From contig JALIRH010000120.1 in the NCBI GenBank assembly GCA_023055505.1, forward strand, positions 186,001 through 250,000: 64,000 nucleotides of DNA, written 5' to 3'. The translations under genes and the position numbers were made by a program. Positions within the stretch are counted from its first letter, which is position 1, and each line of letters starts with the position of its first letter. The notes beneath the pieces are model-generated. The model worked only from the letters and a program-made list of their open reading frames with translations, was not told the origin of the DNA and did not search any database. Below are positions 10,591 through 21,052 of this stretch, piece by piece. Source of the stretch: Callipepla californica brunnescens (Eukaryota > Chordata > Aves > Galliformes > Odontophoridae).

Positions 10591-13299
10591 GTGCATCCGT
10601 TCTGTGGAGCAGTAGGATACGTGGTTGGGGCGCAGACAGACCGGACTGTACAGGAGCATCTGATAGAAAAACACATGCTGCTCCCTAATCCAGTATGGGA
10701 CTGCAGAATTCGGCAGGCAACAAAAGTCAGACGGTACATTTTGTGTATTCAACTAAAGTAAAAGTGCTGAATGTTTGTTGTTATTCCATTTTTTTTTCCC
10801 TGTGGAATGAAGTGAACTTGGCTGTGCTGAACTTTTATAAAGCAATGGTTGATCTGGCAGTAGAAGTGTTGAAGGAGACCTAAACAATTGAGACTGGTTT
10901 AAATCCAGTTGAAGAACTTGACAGAACATGCTTTAACACAGCGTGTAAGATAAACACGTGAAAGTGACCGTTTTTGTACTAGAAGATAAATGGCATTTTC
11001 ATTGACTGAATGGAGTTAGCTCAGTTCTTTTCCACAGAATGTTGATGTTCTGAAGGATCCTGAAGCCGTTACGCAGCTTGGTAGCATTCTGAAAAGCAGC
11101 GTAAGGGCATGGAAAGCAGCTGGCCGCCCCTTTGTGATTCAGCTGGGAAGAATTGATTTAGATATGCTGAATGTGTCCAAGTGCCCAAGTGAAAACATGT
11201 CTGCAGCTCTTGAGGCTGACGGTAAGAAATTGCACGTCCTTCCTAACAGCGGGATGGGCAGTGCACGTGATCAGGTTGTGAATTTGCTGGGCTTATCTCA
11301 TTGCGTGTCTGTTGGTGGTGGTGGTTTTTGTTGCTTCTTTGTGTGTGCGTTTGGGCAAGAGAATGCCTGAAAATGTGCTTGCTGAGGTTCTTGTTTTTGT
11401 TAGCCAGATGTTTTGTTCAAAGAAACTCTGATTGCGGAAGGAGGAAAGCTCTTCAAGTGTGAGTTTAGGAAGGGTACCGGAGACTGCTGACTAATAGCAG
11501 TCTTGTGGAGACACAGTTGTAAGTTCTGACTTCATCGTTTTAGATAAGAAAAGACCCTAGGACGTTGGCAGAGTTTTGGTTTGGTGATATTCTACTACTG
11601 AAACAGCTTTCTTACAGAAGTGTAACTTCAGTGAAGGCGCCTCAGATTTGTCACAAACTAGACTGGTAATCACTGAGGAGGAATTAGGAGCTACTCGAGT
11701 TACCTAACCACTGTTACCTGGAAAAAATTGGGTCTGTGATATCCAAGTAGAATGTGCTGCTGGAGCATCCCTTGAGGAATGAAGTGACTCGGTTATTGGA
11801 GCTGTGTTCTGACAGACTTTCTTACCCATGCAATGAATACACCTTGACGTAGCTTCTCAGAACTTAATGCATTCTTTTGATTCTGCAGCTCTAATTGCCA
11901 GAAGGTGCTTAAAACAAAAATAAAACACAATGAGAGAAATAGGAAGCAGTTGCTAGGACTTGTAGTGGTGAGATTTTACTCGAGCAACAGCTATTGAGAT
12001 GGCACTCGGCTCAGAGTGTGTTCTCACAGTTGTTATCTCTGATGGCAGCAGGAGCAGTTCTGCCTTTGTTTCCCTGGCTGCAGTCTGGTGAGGTTTTCCT
12101 TGGATGTACTGTTATGAGTGTGTGTCTGTGCACTCAGTTAGGGCAAGTTCTACTGACGAGACTTACATGGACTTGGACGTGAGAAAATGAAGTAAGAATT
12201 GGGCTCCTTGTAGTAAAGACAAGTTGGAACAATTATGTTTGTGACCAAATCAGGAGCGTGCTTTAGAACACTGTATAGGTTGGTTCTTCTCATCACGCAG
12301 TGAGAGCCAGAGGTAAGCATGATCCTGAGAGCTGAAGGAACATTCCCTTCCTTGAAAAAGAAGCTGCAGCATTGTTTCTGAGTTGTGCTGGCAGAGTGTG
12401 CTGTCAGCAGTAGCAGTGGAATACTAAATTGCAACTTGGATCCATGGAGCTGAAGTAATGGGAAAATGGTTTTAATCTGCATAATATGAATGAGAGACCT
12501 TCCTTCTTTGTCATTTGGGTATAAAAATGAAACATTCTCAATCTTCTGGAAGGAGTTGAGGGGAATCTGTTTGTTGACGCATCTTAACCCAGATTCAGTG
12601 CAGCTTTGCTACCTTTCAGGCGAAGTGGAAACCAAGCAGCCCTTGGTTAGAAGGGTGAGGACTGTAAAAAGGGAAAGTTTAGAACTGATTTCTGGCTGGG
12701 TGAGCAGGTCCAACGATCCTCAGATGGTAAGTAAATATGGCATCCAAAGAGTTGATAGGACACATTCAGGAGGAACTCTGCTCTTTTGCTGCAGTGCAGT
12801 TAACACTGTTCTGTTCACAAGAACTGGCTTCAGAACTGCAATATCTGCAGGAAGGATGATAAGCTGTGACCATACAGGGGTAGGCCTGAGCTGTGTTTTG
12901 AGTGCTTCAGGTAGTGTCAGCTGAGAGCAGTCCTAAGGGGAAGCATGAAGGTGTAAGAGAGCCCTCAGGCAAGCACTGCTGGATGAACACAGTGTGTGGG
13001 AAGCATGTGGACGTGTAAGTTCATTTTTAGCTTCTTTCCGAACTGCTGTGTGAGGCTTTGTTGGGTAACTGCACTGCTCTAACCATGTCTTGCTCTTGAT
13101 TTAGGTTGCTGAAAACTTTGTTCCTCCCTTGTTGGGTGCCGCTCTCATTGACTACCAGAGAAATGTTCCAGCTGCTAGAGAGCCTGCAGTACTGGGTGCT
13201 GTGGCTGTGGCTGTAAAGAAGCTGGGTGGGCACATCGCTGCTGAAATACCTCAGATCTTTGATGCTGTTTTTGAGTGCACGTTAAATATGATCAAGAAG
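10591..13299 (+). CDS. XPO1: Exportin-1 (CRM1) paralogue fragment, four exons
   Basis: Four consecutive exons match vertebrate XPO1, the Ran-GTP-dependent exporter of leucine-rich NES cargo through nuclear pores. They are 10,591-10,725, 11,038-11,221, 12,620-12,726 and 13,105-13,299. Matches include AVGYVVGAQTDRTVQEHL, PFVIQLGRIDLDMLNV, ISGWVSRSNDPQM and IPQIFDAVFECTLNMI. Phases agree throughout (the second and third exons split a Gly codon) and every exon is open. Together they give about 207 residues, roughly residues 630-835 of about 1,070, in the HEAT repeats just C-terminal to the NES groove. Introns are retained, so this is a segmental copy, not a retrocopy. It departs from human XPO1 at many positions that are strongly conserved in vertebrates, for example around the start of the first exon and in the Ala/Val-rich helix of the fourth. 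The first donor (GTCAGA) is weak. Upstream and downstream XPO1 exons are absent: a LINE lies 5' and telomere-like DNA begins 750 bp 3'. It is probably a truncated paralogue; expression is unknown. Confidence 0.88.
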
Positions 13300-14044
13300 G
13301 TATTTCTATGTAAATTTTGGATAACGGAAAAAAAAAGAAAAGGGATTTTATATTCAGGATATTGCAAGAAAGGGGGCAGGGCGTGTTATGCTATGTAGTT
13401 TACATAGCATTATTCTGTTGGGTGGAAATGAAGGTGAGGTTGATGAGCTGTGGCTGTCTGGGTGAATGTCTTGATCTCACTGACTGAATTTCTTGATCCA
13501 GTTCTGGAATTAAATTCGGAGTTGTTTTTCTGTTCCAGAACCTTGGGATGTCGTGGTCCTGGAAGCTGAAGTCTACTTGAAGTATATTCATACGTCCTTT
13601 GAGTAGAAGTATTAGTTCTTGAAGTATTTCTTTCCTGATTTCCGTAGCTGCTAGAGTTTCTGTGTTACGGTTTACAGCAGGTACTTGCACAATTGATGGG
13701 TGCCGTTTTGCAGCAGTGTGAATCAGAAAGTGTATCCCTGTAGTGGCTGAGTGCTTAACCGCTGAGGCCGTCTGTCCTGTGCCTGTGGAGCAAGTGGTAA
13801 TTAATATTGTGCACTGACAAAATGTGGTTCACCCTGCTGACACTGTGTAAGTCCAGCAAATGGTCTTCTCAATCTATGGTGGTGAAAGTATGGGGAAAAA
13901 TGTTGCTGGGAATCTGGGAACTGCATGCTTTGTTTTGTTTTTAGATTTCCTTAAAGCTGAGATCTCCATGGTAAGCCAGATATTCTCTCCCAGATTTTCA
14001 CAGTGAAAAGGCTGTATGGATTCAGGCCTTTTCTGCGACTGGTA
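13300..14044. other. Intron-like remnant ending at the telomere-like DNA
   Basis: This follows the last XPO1-like donor (GTATTT at 13,300). No next exon of XPO1 is seen and no repeat was recognised. From about 14,045 the sequence becomes TTAGGG-like, so the gene has been cut off here. Confidence 0.5.
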
Positions 14045-15349
14045 AGGGTTAGGTTTTGGTGTAGATTTCGGTTTAGGGTAAGGGTTAGGGATAATTTGAG
14101 TGTTAGCGTCAGGGACAGAAGTAGGTGAAGTGTTCATGTTAGGAGTAGCATTAGGGTTAAGTTTAGGGTTAGACTTAGGATTGGATTTGTATGTAGGGTT
14201 AGGGGTAGGGTTAGTTTGAGTGTCAGGGTGAGGTAAGGGGTAGGCCTCGGGTTTGGCTTTGTGTTAAGTAAAGGTTTAGGAATAGTTGTAGGGTTAGTGT
14301 TTGGATTAGGATTTGGTTTAATATTAGGAACATGTTTTGGGATAGATTTAGGTGAGGGTTGTGGTGATCTGATGCTTTTGGTTAGGTTTAGGGTTGGGCT
14401 TCCACTTGGGTTTTGTGGTAGGGTCTGAGTTTGGGTTAGGGTTAGGGTAGAGTTAGAATTAGGATTTGGGAAATGCTTAGAGTTCTGTTTAGGGTAAGGA
14501 TTAGTGTTAGATTTAGGGTTTGAGTTAGGGTTAGGATTATGGTTAGGACTAGGGTTCTGTTAGGTTTTGGGTTAGGGTTATGGGTAAGTTTGTTTTAGTA
14601 CTAGGGTAAGGTTATGTTTAGGGTTAGGGTTACGATAAGGGAAAGATTTAGTTATACAGTGTTAGGGTAAGTTTAGGTTATGGAATAGGGTTAGGTGTAA
14701 GATTGGGTTTAGTAATAGGGTTAGGTTTAGATTCTGGGTTAGGGTTAGAGATAGGGAAAGGGTTTGGGATTGTTTTAGGTTTTGGATTAGGTTTAGGATT
14801 AGGGTTAGGGAAAAAGTTTTTCTCAGTTTTATGATTGTGTTTAGAGCTAGGATTAGGTTGAGTGTTCATGTTAGCATTAGGGGAAGTTTTAGGTTTAGGT
14901 TTAGGTTTAGGATGCGATCTGTGTTTAGGGTTAGGGGCAGGGTCAGTTTGAGTGTAAGGGTCACATTAGGGTTAGGCCTCTGGTTAGGGTTAAGGTTAGG
15001 AATAGGATTAGGTTTCAGGTTAGTGTTAGGGTTAGGCCTGGGATTGGTGTTAGGGTTAGGTTAAGGTAAGTCTTGTGGTTAGGGTTAGGTATAGGAAAAG
15101 GGTTTTGGGGATAGGGATAGTGTATAGGTAAGGGTTAGAATTCGATTTAGGATTAGGCTTAGGGATAGGGTTTGTTTGAGTTCTAAGGTTAGATACAGCA
15201 TTAGAACTAGGTTGAGTGTCAGTGTTAGGATTAGGGTTTGGGTTACTGTTGAGGATAGGAATAGGGATAGGTTTAGGGTTATGCTTAGGGTTCAGGCTAG
15301 GTACAGGGTTAGGGTTAGGTTTAAGGTGAGTGTTAGGCTTAGGGTAAGG
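14045..15349 (+). repeat. Degenerate telomere-like repeat, G-rich on + strand
   Basis: Dominated by variants of TTAGGG (AGGGTTAGG, TTTAGGG, AGGGTTAAG) with few perfect runs. It carries recurring non-telomeric marker words, for example GATCTGATGCTTTTGG near 14,368 and TAGGCCTC near 14,242 and 14,975, shared with the other telomere-like blocks of the window. Together with 21,053-23,690 it forms one block split by the retrovirus. Confidence 0.92.
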
Positions 15350-15898
15350 ATTGTGGTAAAAATGAGTTCTCTACTTGTTAATCAAACCGACTCGAGACAG
15401 ATGTGTCCGTGTTTTTCAGCGTGTTTTTTTTCTGAGAACTATGTAGTTTGTAGAAGTCTCAAAAGAGATATATCGATGTTTTGTCTAAAAACTGTAGTTT
15501 GTGCAAGTTGGAGCCACAGCGCTTAGTTCTAACACCTGGACAATGAACAACAGATAGCAGTGACCTTTGGAGAAACTGCAAAAGAAAAAGAAGTGAAAAT
15601 CTCCTCTTGAGCGCGCGTGATCGGAGCTGAGGAAAACTATGGCCTTCATCATCTCGATCGCCAGGAGGCAGAGAACGACCCCCAGATAACAGCCAGCGCA
15701 GCCCAGGAAGAGAAAGATAAGACATGAATGCAGAGATAAGGGACAATGAAAAGAGGGGTTGGGGGGCCCTGTTGAGCACCTCTGGTGCAGAGGAGACTCC
15801 CAGCCGCCCAGCGCTGTTCCGCTCATTTCTTGCTTGCTCAATAAATTCCTTACTGTTGGCAACAGTTGGTGCGTATCGTTCTCTTCACACCTCTAACA
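15350..15898 (+). repeat. 5' LTR of the gammaretrovirus-like element
   Basis: The LTR ends in CTCTAACA, 3 bp before the primer site. A polyadenylation signal AATAAA lies at 15,840-15,845. The 5' boundary is placed where TTAGGG-like sequence stops and a TGTGG begins (about 15,350). This is approximate because no second LTR is present for comparison. Confidence 0.7.
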
Positions 15899-15901
15899 AT
15901 T

Positions 15902-15919
15902 TGGTGCCGTGACTCGGAT
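15902..15919 (+). promoter_or_regulatory. Primer binding site, tRNA-His type
   Basis: TGGTGCCGTGACTCGGAT is complementary to the 3' end of vertebrate tRNA-His (acceptor CCA plus T arm). It lies 3 bp after the LTR CA end, the position expected for minus-strand priming. Confidence 0.85.
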
Positions 15920-16044
15920 CCAGGCGACTCTGCTGTGGAATTCCCACTCCAGGGGAGCACCCCGTCTTCGGACGGCCCCTGGGCTGGGGAACTTCTGTGC
16001 AGAGACCTGTAGCTCCGAACTCTAGGTACAGCTTGCAGGTAAAG

Positions 16045-17463
16045 CTACCGGACATACCACTAGAAAGTCCCCTAGGTTTCATGTTAAAACATTGGGGTGA
16101 TTCTCCCTCTAGACGAGGAAAGAGTGAGGTGAAGATGGTACATGATTGTATGGAGGTATGGGGAGGAAAGCAGAGAAGGGCAGATCAGCTGTTCTGGCCA
16201 GTATTTGGGTCCTTTGAGGACCGGATCTGCCAGGCTCTAAACGCATATGCAAATGAAAAACAGCCTTTGAATCTGGAAGATGGTGAGTATGCAAATGATG
16301 GGTAGAATCTGATATTGGAACCTTTCTGTTTCCCCTAATTAAAAAAAGGAATACAACAGAGGAGGACATTATACACTATCCCCCCGCCTTACGCTCCCCC
16401 CGAACAGAATCCAGCGGCTCCGCCGGAGCAAGCTGAATCTGACTTGGGAGACGAACCTGAATGTGAACCCCTAGTCTTCCGTAGGAGAAGGAGAAGGAGA
16501 AGGAGAAGGCAAGCTAGGCAGGAGAGGGGTCAAGGAGGAAACGTTCTCCCTTTAAGAGAAATACCTGTAGCTACCGGAGGATCAAAGCCAGGAGCTGGCT
16601 ATGTTTCAGTTCCCTTCAACTCAGGAGATACATAAGGGAATTTAAGAAGGAGATGGGGAATTTGCTGGAGGATCCTTGAGGGGTCTCCGAGAGGCTAGAT
16701 CAATCTTCAGGTCCCAGCCATTAAACTTGGGATGAAACACAGGCAATTTTGGGCATACTATTTAGAGCAGAAGAAAGGGATATAATCAGGAGGGCAGGTA
16801 CGTGAATCTGGGATCAGCAACACCCGGCTGGCCCAGGAGCAGATCTAAAGTGACCCTTACAGCGGCCCAATTGGGATAATCAGAGCCAGGAACATGGTAC
16901 TCACATGGCAGATTTGCGAGTTCTTATTATTCAAGGGATTAGAGAATCTGTCCCTCGGGGACAGAATATCAATAAGGCAAATAAGGCAAGCAACGGAAAA
17001 AAGATGAAACTCCTACTGAGTGGTTAGAGAGACTATGCAGAAATGTACAGTTCTATTCAGGATTAGATCCTGCTACCCCGTGGGGCGAGCTCTCCTGAAA
17101 ACGCAGTTTGAAGCTAGGTCCTGGACAGATATTGGAAGGAAACTAGAGAAGCTGGAGGACTGGCAGGAGAGAGGATTAGATGAATTGCTGAGAGAGGCTC
17201 AGAAAGTATACGTTAAGGAGAGAGGAGGAGACTCAGAAGAGGCAAGCTGGAAGTCTGATAGCCGCGGTAAGAGAAGGACAGAAGGGGGCGTTCCAGGCAA
17301 GGAGAAGAGGGAATATTCCTCGGGCAGAAAATGCGCTTCAACCCAAGCAGAACAGACCCAGAGATATGAGGACAGTCGAATGCTTCTACTGTCAGAAAAA
17401 GGGACACATGAAGAAAGACTGTAGAAAGAGAATCTGGGACGAGCAAATGTTTCAGGAGGACTG
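16045..17463 (+). pseudogene. gag: gag remnant (matrix, capsid, nucleocapsid)
   Basis: The matrix-like start (SPLGFMLKHW near 16,062-16,093) is typical of gammaretroviral MA, which directs assembly at the membrane; no clear ATG-Gly initiator is visible. An Arg-rich stretch from GGAGAA repeats lies at about 16,480-16,510. The capsid C-terminal region has the gammaretroviral pattern near 17,107-17,220 (RSWTDIGRKLEKLEDWQER). A single CCHC zinc knuckle, C-x2-C-x4-H-x4-C, is at 17,381-17,422, in a different frame from the capsid part. Several stops (16,303-16,305, 16,633-16,635 and others) and frame changes show it is not translatable as one protein. Confidence 0.82.
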
Positions 17464-17479
17464 AGGGGGTCAGGGACTC

Positions 17480-17880
17480 TACGTGCTGGGGACCTGGGAA
17501 AGAAACAAGCCCTTGATAAAATTGAAATTGGGTTCTCAGCGTCAGGAAATGGAATTTTTGGTAGAGTCTGGGGCAGAAAGATCGACTGTTCAATATTTAC
17601 CTCGAGGATGTTCTTTATCCTCGGAAGAGCTACAAGTAATTGGAACAAAAGGGGAACCTTTTATGGTACCTGTTGTAAAGCAGGTAGAAATAGAATCACC
17701 TAGCACCTATGGAACTGAGTCTTTTTTATTGGTACCTGAAGCAGAATAGAATTTGCTAGGGAGAGATTTAATTGTGGAGTTAGGAATAAATTTGGAAGTA
17801 AAAGATAGAGAATTAACTGTTCAGCAACGTACTCTAACGATAGAAGATGAGGCTAGAATTAAGCCAGAAGTTTGGTAGAG
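17480..17880 (+). pseudogene. pro: Retroviral protease remnant
   Basis: An open stretch from 17,483 to 17,749 and its continuation resemble a retropepsin, the aspartic protease that matures Gag-Pol and works as a homodimer. The active-site position reads VESGAERS near 17,561-17,584, where families have an Asp-Thr/Ser-Gly core, so the catalytic Asp appears to be Glu. The conserved LGRDL segment follows at about 17,757, after a stop at 17,747-17,749. Substitution and stop both point to loss of function. Confidence 0.7.
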
Positions 17881-17989
17881 TCCAGAATCAGTAGGGAAGT
17901 TAGACATAGAACCCTTTGAAGTGATTCTAAAGGACCCAGGCATTCCAATTAGGATGAAACAATATCCCATTTCACAGGAAGGTAAATCA

Positions 17990-20863
17990 GGGCTACAACC
18001 TGAAATGGAGAGATTAATATCTAAAGAACTATTAGAGCCTTGTATGTCTCCCTAGAATACTCCCATACTCCATGTAAAAAAAAAAAACCTTATGGCACAT
18101 ACAGATTGGTCCACGACTCAAGGGAAATTAAGGAGAGAACAATTCCCCGCTTCCCAGTAGTGGCAAACCCCTATACGCTGCTCGGTCAATTGAAGCCAGA
18201 ATCTCAGTAGTATAGTGGAATTGATTTCAAGGATGCTTTTTGGACCTGCCCCCTGACGGCAGAATGCAGAGACTACTTTGTCTTCGAGTGTGAAGATCCA
18301 AACCCCCATAGAAAACAACAACTCAGAGGGACAGTGCTCCCACAGGGATTCACAGAATCCCTAACTTGTTTGGGCAAGCCCTTGAGCAAGTACTAAAAAC
18401 TGATGAACTAAACCCACAGGTAACCTTAGTGCAATATGTAGATGACTTACTATTAGCTGGAGCAGGCGAGGAGATAGTTAGACAGGAGAGCATTAAACTA
18501 TTGAATTTCTTTGGTTCAAAGGGGTTCCAAGTTTCAAAGGCAAAATGCCAATTTACAGAAGAGGAAGTGAAATATTTGGGACATTGGTTAAGCAAGGGAA
18601 ATAAGACATTAGATCCAGAACGGGCAAATGGGATTTGATCTTGAAAAGCCCCAAGAGGCAAGAGGCAGGTGAGGCGGATGTTAGGGCTGCTAGGATGCTG
18701 TCGACAATGGATTGAGAATGATAGCAGTAAGGTAAAGCTTTTATAGCAGAAACTAGTACAAGATGGCTGAAGAAAGTGGAGCCAGGAGGATGAGCAAAGA
18801 TTAGAAGACTTCAAGGTAGATCTTCTTCATGCACCAGCGTTAAGCTTACCTGATCTAAAAAGCCCATTTTACCTTTTTGTAAATACAGACGAAGGGATCG
18901 CTTTTGGAGTAGTGAGCCAGGAATGGGCCGGGAAGAAGAAGCCAGCAGGATACTTTTCAAAACTCTTGGATCCCGTTAGCCGTGGGTGGCCTACCTGTCT
19001 ACGAGCAATAGTTGCTGTAACTCTGTTAGTAGAAGAAGCAGGGAAGATGACTTTCAGGGGTGAATTACAAGTGTATAGTCCACATGACAATAAGGGGAGT
19101 ACTCCAAGAAAAAGCAGAGAAGTGGATTACAGACGCTAGACTATTGAAATAGGAAGGAATCCTAATCCATTCTCCTCAATTAGAAATAGAAACTCCAAGT
19201 TTGCCAAATCCTGCTCAATTTTTCTATGGGGAACCAGATGAAGATTTAAGCCATGATTGCATTCAGTGTATAGAGTATCAGGCTAAAAGAAGGGAGGACT
19301 TAGAAGAGGAGAAGTTATTAGAAGGGGGCAAATGATTTGTAGATGGCTCCTCCCGGGTGGTAGAAGGAAAAGGAAAATCAGGGGATGCTCTACTAAACGG
19401 GAAAACATTTCCAGTAATTGAATCGGGAGCATTGGACAGAACGTGGTCAGCTCAGGCTGTGAAATTCTATACAATCCTTCCAGCCCTTCAAATGTTGAAA
19501 GGAAGCATTGGGACTATCTCTACAGATTCTAGGTATGCGTATGGGGTAGTCCATACCTTGGGAAAAAGATGGGAGGAAAGAGGATTGGTAAACTCACCCG
19601 GGAAAGGGTTAATTCACCAGTCGTTAAGAAGACAAACTCTGAGGGCAAGAAGAGAACCAGAGAAAAGCGCAGTAGTACACGGAAAGGCACCAGAGGGCGA
19701 TGTCGGCTGAAATAAGGGGAACTAATTTTGCTGATGAAGAAGCGAAAAGAGCGGCTCCGACAAATGGAGGTTGAGGAAAAGGAGGGAAAATGGTTATTAG
19801 CTGATGGAAGAGAGGTAATCCCTAAAGCTTGGAGAAGATGAGGAGAATTTCCTAAGCAGACTCATTGCGGGGTTCAGGCCTTGGTGGACCAATTCACAAT
19901 GAAATAGATGTGTATAGGCATTTCTAGCATAGCCAAAGGAATTGTAGATCATTGTATGATTTGGAGGAAAGGAAAGAAACAACAACTGAGGGAAAAAATA
20001 CAGGGAGGAAGGGAATGGGCTGTCAGACCTTTTGCTCAAATGCAGATAGACTTCACAGATCTCCCCAAGGTTGGAAGATAGAAGTACTTCTTAGGAAGAA
20101 TCGCCCATTGAACACATTTTCTGGAGGCCTACCCCACCGCCAGGGCAACAGCCCAGACAGTAATCAAGACATTGTTCGAACATATTATCCCCAGATATGG
20201 GAACATGGAAGTTGCAGATTCAGCTAGAGACCCTCACTTTGTATCAAAGGCAGTGTAAGAGGCTTTAGCTCCAATGGGGACCAAATGGGAATATCGCACC
20301 CCATGGCACCCACAGAGCTCTGGAAAAGTAGAAAGGTCGAATGGGGAACTTCCAAAGCGGCTTACTAAAGGAATGATTGAAACCAAGATGTCTTGGATGA
20401 AGTGTTTGCCACTGGCACTACTTAACTGAAGAACAGAACCAAGAAGAGAGACTGGAATATCACCTTTTGAAATGGGATATGGAATGCCATATGATTTAGA
20501 ACTCCCATCGGAACATCCCAAGGTAGAAGAAAAATGACTCCAGGAATATTGAATTGAAATGAATAAGAGAAGGAATGAATGAAGAATGGAAGGACTGGTG
20601 GTCCAACGGCCTCCGCTAGATATGGCAATACATGGAATCAGTCCAGGAGACAAGGTTTAAATTAAAACGTGGAAAGAGTCATCTCTAACTCCCCGCTGGG
20701 AAGGACCTTTTCTTGTTTTATTAGCAACAGAAACAGCCATCCGGACAGCTGAGCGCAGATGGATCCACGCAAGCCATGTGAAAGGACCAATCCGTGACAC
20801 AGGACCCCAGTGGGAGGTGTCCAAGACTTCGGACGATCTACAAACCACTCTAAGAAAAATGTA
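17990..20863 (+). pseudogene. pol: pol remnant: reverse transcriptase, RNase H, integrase
   Basis: RT begins near 18,000. Motif A (SGIDFKDAFWTCPL) is near 18,218. The LPQGF block near 18,338 is followed by a frame change, and YVDD is intact at 18,435-18,446. The frame ends at 18,638. RNase H starts with FVDGSS at 19,336, directly after a stop at 19,333-19,335, and continues through DSRYAYG near 19,527. Integrase has an HCGVQALVDQF segment near 19,864, a first catalytic Asp in QIDFTD near 20,044, and the PQSSGKVERS region near 20,310 with the Glu. At the second catalytic position, near 20,220, Ala stands where Asp is expected. A C-terminal domain ([10 protein letters not shown], then WIHASHVK) ends about 20,863. 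Stops are frequent. The gene is a dead remnant of the Gag-Pol polyprotein. Confidence 0.85.
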
Positions 20864-21052
20864 AAACGTTTTTTTGTTTTGTTTTGTTGTTTTTTTTTTA
20901 ACAGACGAGAAAACTCAGTCATTTCCTTGTACACTTTGTATGTATATTGTATACGTATTGTGCATTGTATACGATGAAGATTGGTGAATTCGCTCTTCCT
21001 ATGAATTCCATTTAGGATTTCACTTTGCTTCAAATAAGGGGAAGGATGCATT
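20864..21052. other. Unassigned AT-rich remnant between pol and telomere-like DNA
   Basis: Poly-T/TTTTG tracts and a TGTATA-rich patch, with no similarity to the 5' LTR. It marks the deleted env/3' LTR side of the retrovirus. Confidence 0.5.

Larger units (their letters stand above)
15350..21052 (+). mobile_element. Gammaretrovirus-like (class I) endogenous retrovirus: 5' LTR-gag-pro-pol, no env or 3' LTR
   Basis: The element sits inside G-rich telomere-like DNA. In order it shows a 5' LTR, a tRNA-His primer site, gag with one zinc knuckle, protease, RT, RNase H and integrase, all on the + strand with many stops and frameshifts. After the integrase C-terminal domain (ending about 20,863) there are only about 190 bp of unassigned AT-rich sequence before telomere-like DNA resumes. 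The env gene, polypurine tract and 3' LTR are therefore missing, most likely deleted, and no target duplication can be scored. Class I is inferred from the gag and pol style (MA with PLGFMLKHW, single CCHC, YVDD). Confidence 0.88.

Noticed and set aside
14678..15064. Pro/Asn-rich or Arg/Val/Leu-rich open frames over the telomere-like blocks
   Set aside because: Direct translations of TTAGGG or CCCTAA variants; the same type appears in every telomere-like block.
20864..21052. Hidden 3' LTR of the class I element
   Set aside because: No similarity to the 15,350-15,898 LTR, no polypurine tract and no CA end could be found.
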